A DNA stretch of 64,000 nt. Origin: Acanthopleura granulata (taxonomy: Eukaryota; Mollusca; Polyplacophora; Chitonida; Chitonidae). A program made the position numbers and the translations under genes. Under the pieces are notes generated by a model. That model worked only from the letters and a program-made list of their open reading frames with translations. It searched no databases and was not told the DNA's origin. The DNA is taken from contig JABBOT010000016.1 of NCBI GenBank assembly GCA_016165875.1, forward strand, positions 9,672,063 through 9,736,062, written 5' to 3'. Below are positions 1 through 13,179 of this stretch, piece by piece. Position 1 is the stretch's first letter. The number at the start of each line of letters is the position of its first letter.

Positions 1-1127
1 CCCGCAGCCCTATTTTTCTCTATATTTTTGGTGTTTCCGTGTTTTTCCTATGTCTCTAAATTTACCAGATTTTACCGTATAATTCCTGTATTTCAACCAG
101 AAAGGTTGACATATTTTAAAAATCTTTATAATCATATATATCAATGCTTTATATACACCCTCTAACAATACTTCATCCAATATCTGTGCAGGCATTCACT
201 GGCTAACATCTAGAGGCTGTTTTTAAATGTGTATAGAAGGGATACATGTACATTGCCATGAACTTTACACCATTGGCCAGGTGTAAAATTCATCACAATG
301 TATTCATTTAATCATAGACATAAGAACCAGGCTGGAGAGGTTGTGGGGGCTGAAGCTAGCCCCTTCCTCTTGACATTTTTTGAGAAGTTTGAAGGAATGG
401 GCTCAAGTTTAATCTCTTTCAGTAAATTTGTCTGTCACAGCGTGTGGATGTCTTGTTTTTCTTCAAGAGCTATGCGAGCAAAAGTGCAACAGTGCCTCAG
501 AAAACAAATAGACCTACATGCACATCATCTTATCCCCGAATTTGTGAAACCAAGGACAACTTGTACATTCTTACTATACTGTTGCAATTCTGGAGTAAAA
601 TTGAACCAAGCCTTACAGATTACTCCCTGTTACAAAACACAAGGTCATGTATATCTCACTACGATCTCTCGTATTGTAGAACTTAAAGTTACTTTTGCAC
701 AGTGCTAATTCCGCTGGGATTGTAACAATAAACGCTAAGTGTAAGTCAAGTTCAGATGATAAAGAAGGAAAAAAAGAGAAGGCCAAATATGCAGTTTGTT
801 CAGGGTCAACAGCACGTGTGAATAGTCTCCCTTTTTAGGTGAAGTAATAAAAATGGACAAAAATAGAGAAAGCCAAAACGTGAGCTATATCTTCGTTTAA
901 ATCTACACAGTCATTCATCCCTGATCCAAGCTTGTTGCTGTGGAGGAGCTGTGTTTTCAGAGTGTGCACATTCTTCCTCCAAAATGCTTTTGCAAAGGAT
1001 CTACGGATTTTATGGATGTTGATGGTTGAAAAAATATGTGTAATAAGTGAAAAAGAACAAATGTGCAATTTATTACAACTTCCTCTCATAGACAAAAATG
1101 GGCTAAAGATGAAATATTATTAATGTA
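1..1127. other. No recognisable gene
   Basis: AT-rich spacer, probably upstream intron of the receptor gene. The 136-codon ORF at 298-708 has no recognisable motif and no splice support. Confidence 0.4.
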
Positions 1128-1612
1128 ATTTGTCCTGGCTTCCTGTTATATTTTTAGTCATCCAGAAATCTCCTAAAACATGTCTGCTGCTGTCTAAAAT
1201 ACCAGAGCTTCCGGGGCCTGGCTGGATTCCTCTGTCGGCAAACATAAGGATTTTTTTTATGAAAAAAAACAAAAAAAAAAGCAAAAACAAAAGAGACTAA
1301 TATTTAATTTATCCTGGCACCCTGTTGTACCTAATGTAATTAATTTTAGTCACCAGAACTCTCCTAAAGCAAGTCCCTACTGTGATCTGAAATACCGGAG
1401 CCTCCGGGGCCTGGGCGTCCCTAGGACCCTTGTCTGTTGAGCTGGGATAGTCCTTTAGCTTACTCTGCCAGCACACTTAAGGAATTTTTTTCAAAAAAAA
1501 CACAAAACAAAGGAGATTGATACTGAATTTTTCCTGGCTTTCTGTTGTAAAGTTAGTCACCAGAAATTGCCTGTGAAGTACCTTCCCTGCTTTTATGACA
1601 AGACAGTATGTC
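1128..1612. repeat. Degenerate tandem repeat, unit about 180-215 bp, three copies
   Basis: Copies begin near 1128, 1308 and 1527. Each carries a 'cctggct/c ... ctgttgta' block, then 'agtcaccagaa', and the first two have 'ccggggcctgg' followed by an A-rich tract. It precedes the first receptor exon seen here and is probably intronic. Confidence 0.6.
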
Positions 1613-2599
1613 CTACACAATAGATGTGCCATGAAAATGATACTTTGTGGGCATATGTAAAACATTTTTGATGACTTACCATGCTTATAGTGTCAGTTGA
1701 CCTACTGAAAGGTGAAGATAACAGTATTAATGTAGTCAATGTTAAATACTAAAAGAGATATTATGGACTATATAAGCTTTGCACACGTATCTTCCATGTA
1801 CTTTAACATTTAATTTGTTTCGTTCAAAAGTGCATAATGATGTCATTGAATAGGAAAATTCATTGAATTAACCTCCATTTACTCCACATGTTTATCCTAG
1901 ATATGCCGTATTTTTGGTAAATTTTCTCCCTATTTTTAGCCCTATATTTTGCTAGAGGGAATCTGGGAGGCCTATACTCACTTTATCCAGAGGACTGTGT
2001 TAAGGTTGTGATTTTTTTTCACCACTATTGTAATATTTTAACCCTTTCAACATTTGTACCAATATTAGTACTACAGAGAATTTTTTGCACATCGCAGGTC
2101 ACCCAGGCACTCACCCTGTATAATGCATTCAGTGGAAAGGAATGACTTGAGCCTGTGTCATGAAAAATTTAATATCACCTTGTCATTCCCAATCATTTGC
2201 GCTGGAACAAAAAACTCTACCTCAGCCTTGCTGCCGTAAATTATCCAAAATTTCATCCATGACTCAGGTGCTCATTTTTCCTGATTCTGAGAGCTCTATT
2301 CATTTTCGAAAGGTGTTTTGAGGTTTGCCTGAAAGATTGTGTGATATCCTGCTGGACTCAGGTTGGAGTCTGAAACAATATATTATGATATTAATTAGCC
2401 TATGCAAATGCATTTTTCAGTCAAAGTTTTGCTCACATATTGCATTCATTAAAATGAAAAAGAGAGATAAAATTATTTCAAAAAGACACCAACAGCCAGG
2501 TTTATGTACATGTATTCTTGGTGCAACTGATTCAGGAGCAGTTTTACAAAACCAGAGACAAATAATTTTGCTAAGCACACCTGTGTGATTATCTTTCAG

Positions 2600-5500
2600 G
2601 TACTAGGTTCTGCCACTGCACAGTGTGCGAAAACAAAAACCAGACCTGTGTGACGGACGGGATGTGTTATGTGACACTGGAACAGGCCAAGGGCGCCTAC
2701 AAATACACCTATGGGTAAGACACCGGGCAACAGGTACACCTGTGTTCAAACTTTTTCATCGCCAAGTGCAAAGCATGCAATTACATGCGTGGCCCTGTCT
2801 AGAGCCATTTTTATTGTGGAAAACAATTTGTTTGATAATCAGACTGTGTTAAAACTAACAATTTGTTAATAGCATGACCAAAAAATGATGGATTGAAAAA
2901 GCTCTCAGAGAGCATCATTTTGATTGGCATTTTATAGTTTCCCTTGGTGCGTTTATTATGCAATCCATGACGTTTTGGATCAGAACCATTAATTTTTGTG
3001 CAGTTATGATGAACAGTCATAAGTTAAAATGATTGTTTTCTCACATCCCGTAACTTAAGTGAAAATATCAAAAACAGGTTATCTCTGGAAACACAGTAGG
3101 GTTTTTTCTAGCTAATTTCTTTATAGAAACTCAATTTGAACAAATCAGAAAACTCCATATTTTTCGTCAAAATGTGTTGAAAATTCCATTTATTTCATGA
3201 AAAATCAATACAAAATTTGTCTGAAACTCAATTTTCAGATATTTCTCATGGTGGTTACCACAGTGACAAAGTGACTAGAAAAACAGCTGCACTGCTGGCT
3301 GGTGTTAAGGTGTGGGCAATTTTCATGCTGCCCTTGTGGGGTCATGGTGGTATACACACAGCATGCCCACTTTAAACTGCTTTTTTTAAAACAACTCACA
3401 GCCATATCATCTTCTGTCAAGTTAACTCTTCCAAGGCCAACCAGTTTTTGAAAATCACTTGTTGTCAGGGCAACGATCTGCAAAACCTAAGGACAACCAC
3501 TGTAATGATGTACTGTATCTGTTTCAATGAAACTTGGGTTAAGTTGGTTGACTACATCAAGATACTTACATGTAATTTGTACTTGTAGTATCGATTTTGC
3601 ATTTTGATGATTGGTTGTTCATCTGTCTGTTCATCCAGAATATGTAAACATTTTCAAAATGCTACTCTTTGTACAGTTTTTATCGACTTCAGCGAAACTT
3701 GGATCAATTGTAGACTACATCAAGATGCATAATTTGTAGTATCGATTTTCTGTTTCGATATGTGCAGGCTGGCATGTTAAAATTTTGTTCAATATGCTAC
3801 TCCTCCTACAGTTTTTGTCCAATTTCAGCGAAACTTGGTTGAAGTGTAGACTACATCAAGATACATAATTCGTAATATAAGTTTTTAATTTCGATGATCT
3901 GTTGTGTGTCTGTTTATCAAGAATATGTTAACATATCTTTCAAAAGACTGCTTATTACTGTTACAGTTTTGTTGAACAAAGCTTGGCAGAAGTGAATCAA
4001 GATACATGTTCCGTAGACTTGATTTTCAAATTTGATTCTCTGTTGTCCGTTATGCATACATAATTTGTAATCAACTCCAAGATAATTTTGTCCCAACTAG
4101 TGGAGCCACTGTCTCATCAGAGACTCTGGGTTATTTTATTTTTTAGTGCCGACTCACAAACACAAAATAAAAACAAAAATAAAAAACAAAACAATTTAAA
4201 AAATAAAACACAAAATACAGTTGGTGCCACCTGACACAATATGTATGTTAATGAACTTTTAATTACTTTGTTAACATGTTAATTTGAACTTATACGTGTA
4301 TAGAAATTTACACACTGTGTCCCATATAATTTCTGATTCTTTGTATGACCTACATGCAATCTGTGATACATTTTCTTCATCAGGTGTATTAATAAGACGA
4401 ACATGTGGCCGTTACACAGGCCATTGAGTTGCGAGGTGAATCAGCAGATGGTGTCCAAGTTCAACATCCTTTGCTGTCAGACTGTGGACTACTGCAACCG
4501 TCAGCTGAACCCTACCCTCGTCCCCACCACCATGCGAGAATGTAAGACTCCCCTCCTGTAGGGGCAGGCCACTCAGGCGGGTTTAGTTACTCTGGCAGGT
4601 CTACCTGCTCTGGCAGACGGAGTTACTGTGGGCTTTTATTTTTATAAAACTTTGTAAATGAGTTTTGTTTTTGTAACTTTTCTTGTGAATAATGTTGTCT
4701 CTTAATGCTGCAACTCAGGCAGTGTCATTCAAGATATTAGAAATTTGATTTGCAAAGAGTTGTGAAACTGGGCCTTGGTATGTACATCTGGCAAACCCAT
4801 CTGAGTCATTCCATATGAATTTAACCAAAATTCAGAAATCTACATTGAAGGTAGCATAACATGAGTAATGAAGACTTGCAAAATTTTAGCCTTCAATTTT
4901 AAATAGTTTTTGAGATGTGAGCCTGTGAAAATTGGAAGTCACACCCACTTTTTGCGCCTGTGAATCACCTGCATTAATTTGTAGGTGTGTTTTGAAGACA
5001 AAGATTGTGGTAATGAATCCTTGTTCATTGTCTGGAATTCATACCTGAAGTAATTGGGATCCAATAAACCAGGATCTGTCGTCAGAATTGGTCCAAGAAT
5101 AAGACTTGAATTCAGCATATTCTATTTTTGAATTATAGAGAGCCCTATCCATAAATACCAGGAATCCAGTATCATTAACCCTCTGTAGCAGACCTTGAGC
5201 TCACAGGGTACCTCTGAAGATGAAATTTTTCACTTCTGCACTGAACAAAGTCCATGTTTAAGAGGCCAATAACTCAAACGGAAAAAGAGACCAATTCTGA
5301 TGACAGATTCTGTTTTATTGGGTACCAATTACTTCAGTACTTTCAGTTCAAATATCAGTCAATTCTTAGCTGGTGACCTGATGATCTCTAGTTGAGTTCA
5401 TATGGAATGACCCAGCTTACTCTGGTGGGGGTAATTACTTTCACAGGTTTACCTACTCTCAAAGGTGTATTTTATTTATTTGTTTGATTGGTGTTTTACA

Positions 5501-8500
5501 CCGTACTCAAGAATATTTCACTTTTACGATGGCGGCCAGCATTATGGTGGGAGGAAACCGGGGGAAATCCATGACCATCCGCAGGTTGCTGGTAGACCTT
5601 CCCACGTACGGCCGGAGAGGAAGCCAGCATGAGCTGGTCTTGAACTCACAGCGACCGCATTGGTGGGAGGCTACGGGTCATTGTGCTGCAATAGCGCGCT
5701 AACAGACAGAGCCACAGAGGCCCCTCTCACAGGTGTAGTTACTCTGGCCGATCTGTAATTAGTTTGACATATATACAGGTATGAAGAGCTTTCTCAACTG
5801 GATTGAGTGTATTATAAGAGATATGAAATCTCTTGCAGAAATGTGCCATTCATTATTATTAATTATCATTATAGATAATGTCCAGTCCAAAATTGCTGCA
5901 TTACCTTTTGCATTACTTTCGCAAATGATATGCAAGCCATTCAGAAGTGATCATTATTATGATGTTGTGGGAAAGGAAAGTCAGACGTCATTAAAATTGC
6001 GTCAGCATCCAGCTGTCAGGTGTTTAATGGGTCCCTCTTGAGCTGCGTCATTATTTAGTCATTTTGTTTTCAAGTTCCTGTGTATTCCTGTGTAAGAGTT
6101 TGACCTTTTTGACTGCAGGTCTCAGAATGAGAAATTCGTCGTGAATTCTTATTTTTAATTTTTATACCTTTCTAAAACATGACAAAGATTCATTTGGCAT
6201 GTAAAAAACAAAAAAACGTATTGGTATTACTTACGTTTTGCAAGTGATAAGATTCACTGAATGGAAGACAAAATCCTTGATAGTCACATTTATTCTGTGC
6301 AGCAATTTCAGTTGTGTTTGTATTGTGTTTTACAGCCGAGGAGATGGTGACCCCCTCTCCCAGGCCCGACGCCCTGCAGCTAGCAGCCATCATTGCTACG
6401 CCTATCTGTGTGCTCTGTCTCATCTTCATGGTTATCCTGTGCACATACCAGCGATTCCGACGGCCCAATCCCCTAGGACAGTACCCAGAGAATGAACCCA
6501 TCATGCCACAGTTTGGACACGAGAGTATACAGGAGTTCGTTGATTGGTCACATTCAGGATCTGGCTCAGGTAGGCTACATGTGAATTTATTGTTAACCTA
6601 TATGATATAAAATATTGCCCACACAACTGCATTTTTAGGGGCAAACTAAGGCTGTAAAGAATTATTTTCAGAGCTGAAACATTGTTCCAGTAGGATTGCA
6701 TCCTTACTACCAAGAAAACCTCAAAACACCTTTCTAAAGTCAACATAACTCTTGGATTCAAGAAAAGTGATCAACCTAGCCATGGACGAAAGTATGTCAT
6801 TTAGAGTACATGTATGTATAATGAGGAAATGTCTGGATTTGCTTCTCTGATTGAGGAGCATACTATACAGTGTAGTGTGGTAAGATACACACCTCCCTCT
6901 TTACAATGCTGCTGGTGGGGGATAAATCTGCCTACCAGGTTTTAAGTGAAGCACGCTGTACAAAGCTTGGGCTTGTTGGTAGTCTGTGAAACCGGTGAGA
7001 TAATGTGCATGAACTGACACACTGTGATACTGGATGTTAACAGTAAACATAATCAGCATAATATCAGCTAATAATGGATAGGAATAAAGAAATCTGAAGG
7101 TAGTTGTCTGGAATTCATACGGATGTGTGCTATGCAAAATGGTGGAAAGTTTGGTGGACAGATTTGTCAGGTGTGAAAAAGTCGAAGAAAACAGGTTACA
7201 AGGAGGGAGGGGTGTATTCCAGTTGTTCCAGTGGTTGGTAATTTGATTTAGGTAAGAAAACTACATCTCAGTTTCGATATTTCACAAAAAGTGTACAAGG
7301 TTCAAAAATGACAGTATATCAAACCCGATGCCATGACATTGAAAAAAGAAACATTTTGTATAATTATGCACATTGTAAAGTTTTGCATTCCTATAATGCA
7401 TGTCTAACATAATGCTCTGTGTAATCCTGGGTGTGCCTGCAGTGTAATATCTTGTTTCAAGTTTTTCTCTTAACTTCCTTGCAAAGTTTCCATTTTAATA
7501 GCTTTGATTTGTGTATTTATATATTTATTTGATTGTTGTTAGGATCATACTCATGACTTTTTGATTTCAACTATCAGTCATTAGTATACACGTAGTAATA
7601 ACTTTCATTTCTCTCAGAATTAAGCCACGTGATTAAAAGATAAAATAAACAATTTACACATGCTTTAAGTCCTTGTTTTTAGTCAGTGTTTTCTGTTTTG
7701 CAGGTTTACCTTTGCTGGTACAGAGAACTATCGCTCGTCAGATCACCCTCCAGGAGATCATTGGTCAGGGGCGCTACGGGGAAGTGTGGAGAGGTCGCTG
7801 GAAGGGAGAGAATGTTGCTGTGAAAATCTTCTCGTCTCGCGAGGAGAGGTCTTGGTTCAGAGAAGCGGAAATCTATCAGACTGTCATGCTGAGACACGAG
7901 AATATTCTGGGATTTATAGCAGCTGATAATAAGGGTAGGTCTGGGGGTTTAATCACGGGCCTTCACTGCAAGGCCATCCTTAAAAACTTGTCCATTGGGT
8001 GTAACCTGACCGACTCTTCATAAAAGGGCGCTACTCAGTTAATCACTGCAGGGTTTGAAATTAAGCATGAGGGTTGAACATGTGCAGTCACATTTTAGTC
8101 AGTGCACCCAAAAAATTTTTTACTCTTGCACCCCTCTTTGTGAATTTCTTTTAATTTCGCCCCTTTGACTGTCTCTTTTTGCTAAGCACGTTTTCACCGT
8201 AGCCAGATTTAGGTGGTTTTTGTTTCCAGCTGTCTTCTTGTAATCTTCGCCTGATTATGGCTGAAATATTGCTGATGTGACATTAAGCTGTAATTATTCA
8301 GTAATTCTTTTAATCAGGTTTTTCAGGTGTGTGATGATGGCAGTGGGTTTGCATGTCAAAACTTCCGCAACCCTGTCTGTAAAACATCAAAATCAGTACA
8401 TATAAATCAGTCTTATCATCAATTGATATAATTTGACAAATTAACACATATCCAGGATTTTTTAGCATGAATTCCTTAATATGCCTATGTTTTGTTCATG

Positions 8501-11500
8501 TGCCAGTTCAAATGTATCGTAGGATTAGCACTGCTCCCTACTTTAGCTTAAATGTGTATTATTGGACAAGGTTTGCCTTTCAACCTCCTGCGTCTCGCAT
8601 TGGATTGTTTAGGCCTAACTTTACCAGTGATGTCCTAGCACAGGCTTGTAGTCAACTTTGATGGTTTTTAGTCCTTAAGATGTGTGTTGAGACCATGTTA
8701 TGTTTACTTTGGATAAAAGAGAATGCGTACCATATGTATAAAATATTGATTTTTGACTTTTCTCCTGATGTGTGTCCCTGCTACGTTAGTGCTGTTTAAG
8801 ATATCTGTGCAGTATTAACTAATTTTTACAGTGAATTGAAGGGAGCCTTCTGGGAGCTGTGAGAAGTGCAGTACTAATGGTTTCTGTGCCTTCATTTATT
8901 TGTCCTTGATGCTTGTCAGAAACCAAGTGTTCATGTTACAAGTAGAATAGAACAATCTCCACTTGGAATAAGAAGTGCTCTGTTGAAGATTAATGTTCCT
9001 TTCTGTCTTTCGCTCGTTTTTTTTCCCTAACAATTCTGTTCCTCTTGGAATAAGAAGTGCTCTGTTGAAGATTAATGTTCCTTTCTGTCTTTCGCTCGTT
9101 TTTTTCCCTAACAATTCTGTTCCTCTTGGAATAAGAAGTGCTCTGTTGAAGATTAATGTTCCTTTCTGTCTTTTGCTCGTTTTTTTCCCTAACAATTCTG
9201 TTCCTCTTGGAATAAGAAGTGCTCTGTTGAAAATTACTGTTTCTTTCTTTCTTTTTTCTCTTTTTTTTTCCTCGCTAACAATTTTGTTATTTCAATTACA
9301 CTTCGGATCTTCCCTTATGTCTTAACTGGAGGTTTCCTCTCACCATAATGCTGGCTGCCGTCATAGAAGTGAAATATTCTTGAGTACGATGTAAACCACC
9401 GATCAAATAAATAAATTAAATCTTAACTTTAGGTATGATATCCCCAGCCCTGGGCTCGGTGTAACTCCCTGATTTCTGGCTTGCAGACATTGGTTCGTGG
9501 ACACAGCTGTGGCTTGTATCAGATTACCATGACAACGGCTCACTGTACGATTTCCTCAATCGCACGATGGTCTCAGTTCCTGACATGATCAAAATGGCTC
9601 ACTCAATTGCTAACGGCCTTTCTCACCTCCACATGGAAATCATTGGCCAGCAAGGTAGGATGTAAGATCTGCACAAGATGCAGAAAACTAAAGCAACCTG
9701 AAAGGATAAACAATTTTTATTGGAAAAAAAGTAAAGTAAATAAAATCAGTGAAGGTTTCTGCACAGTTAATTTTCAAAGTTGTATTGTTATTACTAAAAT
9801 TTGTCAGTAAGTTTCAGCTGGAGATTTAGGTTGTTTTTAGATTGTTAGAACTCCAGTATTGATAAACTCACTTCATTTACAGCTACACAGGTTTATCTGA
9901 AGGATATAAAATTTACCCTCAGTTTACCATTGACTCCTAATTAATTTCAGACTAATGATTTTGAAGTGTCATTAGTTACACAACAAAATTCTGTGACATT
10001 TTATCATGTTCCAGGAAAGCCCGCCATTGCACACAGGGATCTGAAGAGCAAGAATATCCTGGTCAAATCAAACTTCACCTGCTGCATTGCCGACTTAGGT
10101 AACGCCAACTTTGGTGGAATAATGTCAAGTTTGGGGATCCTCGCTGGCTCCAATGGTTAAAGCTCTGGCTCTCTGCGATTGTCAGGCCCTTCACCGTTGT
10201 TTCGAGTTCAGCTCTTGCTGGTTTGGCTCTGCTTTTAGTTAGAAAGTCTGACACCTGTTAACTATCAGGAAAAAATTCATTAACACAAATAATGCTCACT
10301 GTCTACTGGTTTGATGATGAAGTTAACACTCACTAAGAATGGTGAATTTAGATGAGCAAATCACTCTTTTAGTCATTTGCAAGTAATGTGGATTATCGCA
10401 CATCTGCTGAAAAACTAAATTGCAAGCCTGAATTCTTTAGATAATGCAGTGAATACTTTATCACGTTTTTCCTTCATGAGTTCATTTCCTTCTCTAAATT
10501 GTGTGTTCCGTAAGGGTTCTATCAGTTTCTGGTGTTAATAAGCTCCCTTTACTGGTAGCACTCTATCTGTGCGTTTACAGATTTGTTAAAAGCATTTGTT
10601 TTATGCGTGTATTCCCATGTCAGATTATTATGGGGACCTGTAAAGTTGGATTCCCATGGGATGAAATCAAGAGCCTGAGAGTTTGGATGTGGGCAAAAAT
10701 TCAACTAAAAATTGGCTCTGCTTGTGATACTTGTGTTGATTATCTCCCCTTACTGATGCCCCGCTGCCTCTCTGTGTGCAGGCCTGGCTGTTAGGCATGA
10801 CCCCATCACGGACACAGTGGACATTGCCCCCAACAACAGAGTGGGCACCAAGCGCTACATGGCCCCCGAGGTCCTAGAGGAGTCGCTCAACATGAGTCAC
10901 CTGGACTCGTTTAAACGGGCTGACGTTTACTCGCTGGGACTAGTTTTGTGGGAAATTGCCTGGAGATGCTCATTAGGAGGTATGGAGTTTACATTAGGAG
11001 AAAACAGAAGACTTCTGCTAACTTCACAAAGAAGGCTGAGCAAAGTTATTGGTTAATACAGCATGGAGGTTAAGACAGTATGGAGGTTTTAACATAAAGT
11101 TAGCATCATTTAATAACCCTTTTTATCCTGTAAAGAAAAGTATCTTCACCAAACTGTTGCTACATAAATCATGTGGTCTACTATATCCTGAGATTTTACT
11201 AACTGTTCCATATACTCCTGAAAAAACATGTGATTTGTACCGAAACTTTTATGACAAGTACATTGTATTCTAATGTGAACTGTTGTGACAGAAGTTGTCA
11301 TGATGGAAATTCTACTACAGTGAATAGAACAACTCTTTAATCTTCTGAACTATGGGCTAAGTAGGAATGTAAGGGTAAGAGTCAACATAAACCTATACAT
11401 TGTATGCTGGTGGCCTCTTTCTTGGAGAAAATTATTTTTTAACCATCTGAGAAAAGCTAACATGAACCATACAAATTGTCAATAGCTGAGACATGTTGCA

Positions 11501-12817
11501 AAACGTCCATGTCATTTTGCAGTTAGGCTTTTCATTAAGTGAATAGCTCAAGTTGAAAGATAGAGTAACGCTATTTGTCACAGCTAAAATTAAAGATTGC
11601 CATTGTCGTTATTTTTTTCTTTGTAATGTTCGTTATGCCTTGTATGTGTCCCATAGCTGCGACTATCATATCAGGCCCTTGACCAGTGAGGGTACATATT
11701 CAAATCTATCTCCAGCTGTTGCAGCTGCAACTTGTTGGAAAGTTTTTTATGGAACCTGGTGAACGGTTGTGGCTCACATAGGCTTTGGGTATTCGTCAAA
11801 CTGTTCCTTATCATATTCGTGAAAAATCCTTCAGCATAGCGTTTCAACACCAAACAAGTAAATAAATCCTAGAAATGCACCTGTGTTAGCTGTATAAGCA
11901 AGCAGATGTGGTATTTGTTTGTGCAGGTATGTGTGAGGAGTACCACCTGCCATACTATGATGTAGTGCCGTCCGACCCGTCATTAGAGGAGATGAGACAG
12001 GTGGTATGTGTGGAGAAGCAGAGGCCCTGTATACCCAACAGCTGGCACTCCAATGAGGTGAGGAAAGCAACATGTATTGTCTCATTCTGTAAGGTGTTCC
12101 TTCGGGCATTTTCTGAGGGCTTTATTGTGTGTCAACTGATAAAATTATATTTTTTGTGAAGCCCTGAAACTGGTCAATCCAAGCAATGCAGTTTTGTCCC
12201 CAAAACAAATTAAAAAAGGTACATAAATAGTTTTTGTTTTTGTTTTTTTTTAGTAAGAGTAGTAAATAATTTAGGTGACTGTATTTAACTTAGAGAATTT
12301 AAATGATCAGTATATTGTTTGAGGCTCATGCGTGGGCTGTGTTGAATGAATTAGAGATGAACTTCAGAGCATCTGCACATGAAAGTTCTTTCCTATGGTG
12401 AGGTTGTCCTAATGAACAGCTGTTCGAGGACTCGGCTGTCATACTGTAGTAAGCAATCTTTGCATGAACAAGCCGATAATATTGAACAGTTTTTGTGTGG
12501 AGTTTTTCTCCAGATTGTCCGTCATTAATTCAGTTCTTCCGAGCAGATTTTAAGATAAAACAAGATTGTCATGGTAAACAATTGTTGACATCGAAAATTG
12601 TTGTAGTATGGGAGATGCTTTGAAGTTCGTCTTTGATTTATTTTTTCATTCGGTAATATTGCGGTGTCAGTTCCGTGTTGTTGTTGGCCTGTTTCAGTCG
12701 TTACGAGTGATGGCCAAGCTGATGAAGGAATGCTGGGCTCACAACGCTGCTGCCCGTCTCACTGCCCTCCGTGTTAAAAAGTCTCTGGCCAATAACGCCA
12801 AGGAGTTGAAACTGTAG
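2600..12817 (+). CDS. TGFBR1: Type I TGF-beta/activin receptor serine/threonine kinase (ALK4/ALK5/Baboon class), 5' partial, nine exons
   Basis: Single-pass receptor kinase that, once phosphorylated by a type II receptor, phosphorylates SMAD2/3-type effectors. Exons by eye: 2600-2714, 4384-4541, 6336-6569, 7704-7934, 9487-9654, 10015-10098, 10782-10979, 11927-12057, 12698-12817; splice sites are GT-AG and phases agree. The first two exons encode the cysteine-rich ectodomain, ending in a CC..VDYCN box. Exon 3 gives a transmembrane helix (about 6380-6445) and the start of the GS box; exon 4 gives LPLLVQRT, the glycine loop GQGRYGEV and VAVKIF lysine. Later exons show the L45-loop residues [16 protein letters not shown], the DLG found in type I receptors, GTKRYMAPE and a C-terminus ending KELKL. 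The L45 loop matches the activin/TGF-beta branch rather than the BMP branch. The symbol is the vertebrate name; a one-to-one assignment between TGFBR1 and ACVR1B is not implied. The signal-peptide exon is missing, and the exact start of exon 2600 is uncertain (alternative acceptor at 2607). Confidence 0.95.
3515..4060. repeat. Degenerate tandem repeat in receptor intron, unit about 135-172 bp, four copies
   Basis: Copies share a 'cgaaacttgg' block (near 3527, 3697, 3832 and a weaker one near 3975), followed by 'gactacatcaagata' and 'taatttgtagtatcgatttt'. Divergence rises toward the last copy. Confidence 0.65.
4801..5415. mobile_element. Inverted-repeat (MITE/foldback-like) element in receptor intron
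   Basis: The terminal 25 bp at 4801-4825 match the reverse complement of 5391-5415 at 22 of 25 positions (core GTCATTCCATATGAA). A second inverted pair lies inside: 5046-5095 against 5289-5336 (shared core AGAATTGGTC). No long ORF is present. The left spacing between blocks is longer than the right, so one arm has gained or lost sequence. A target-site duplication is not obvious. Confidence 0.7.
5470..5724 (-). mobile_element. tRNA-derived SINE (family 1), near full length
   Basis: Reverse-strand copy. The tRNA-like head is at the right end (GGCCTC..TGGCTC then a 'gagttcaag' B box). The tail at the left reads as the reverse complement of '...gtgaaatattcttgagtacggtgtaaaacacc' followed by TAAA repeats. 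Confidence 0.9.
5725..6335 (+). other. Receptor intron, no gene seen
   Basis: AT-rich intron sequence ending in a TTTTACAG acceptor at 6335. The open frames here lack motifs. Confidence 0.5.
6570..7703 (+). other. Receptor intron between the transmembrane and kinase N-lobe exons
   Basis: Starts with GTAGGC directly after the GS-box coding sequence and ends TTTTGCAG at 7703. The intron interrupts the GS box (phase 1). No further feature recognised. Confidence 0.7.
8962..9300. repeat. Minisatellite, period 81-82 bp, about four copies, in receptor intron
   Basis: The phrase 'cttggaataagaagtgctct' starts at 8962, 9044, 9125 and 9206, giving steps of 82, 81 and 81 bp. Copies 1-3 are nearly identical. 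A SINE tail begins about 30 bp after the last copy. Confidence 0.9.
9327..9420 (+). mobile_element. SINE family 1, 3' tail fragment
   Basis: Only the tail is present: 'ggtttcctctcaccataatg', 'gaaatattcttgagtacg' and terminal AAATAAATAAAT. The tRNA-like head is missing; the adjoining minisatellite replaces it. Confidence 0.85.
10133..10235 (+). mobile_element. SINE family 1, diverged 5' head fragment
   Basis: The order 'ggatcctcgctggctc', 'ttcaccgttgtttcgagttc' and 'agctcttgctggtttggctc' follows the family 1 head and body order. It is well diverged and lies in the intron after the DLG exon. Confidence 0.5.
10980..11926 (+). other. Receptor intron, no gene seen
   Basis: Begins GTATGG after the 'RCSLG' codons and ends GTGCAG at 11926. 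AT-rich, no recognisable insert. Confidence 0.6.
12058..12697 (+). other. Last receptor intron
   Basis: Begins GTGAGG after 'WHSNE' and ends GTTTCAG at 12697; contains a T-rich tract near 12235-12252. Phase 0, joining to 'SLRVMAK'. Confidence 0.7.
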
Positions 12818-13179
12818 TCCGCAGACTAACTGTCCAGTATATCCACAAGTTTCTCTACGTGTTGAAGACTGAATGTGTGTGTGAGTATGGTTGGATGTAC
12901 TGAGTGTCGATTTGCACTTTTCCCGAAAATGTTGGGAATGAACTCACAGTGAAAAAACGTTATTCCCTGGCTCTGTCAACGGTGGCAACACAATGTACAC
13001 CTTGGCCGTGAGAAATAGTTTGCATGGAAACTGCAGGTGCACGCCCATCTAACTGTCGCTCAGCTGAAAACTCAACCTCACCAACACAAGGTGCACACTG
13101 CTTAAGACAATCACAAGATTTTTATGCGCCACTCTCAAGTATTGGTGTAACTGTGTATTCAGAGGCACTACTGTTAGTG

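Noticed and set aside
298..708. 136-codon + strand ORF, a possible first exon of the receptor
   Set aside because: No signal peptide, no donor in the right phase and no recognisable motif; looks like chance in AT-rich DNA.
8896..9325. Repetitive ORFs on both strands
   Set aside because: They only read through the 81-bp minisatellite.
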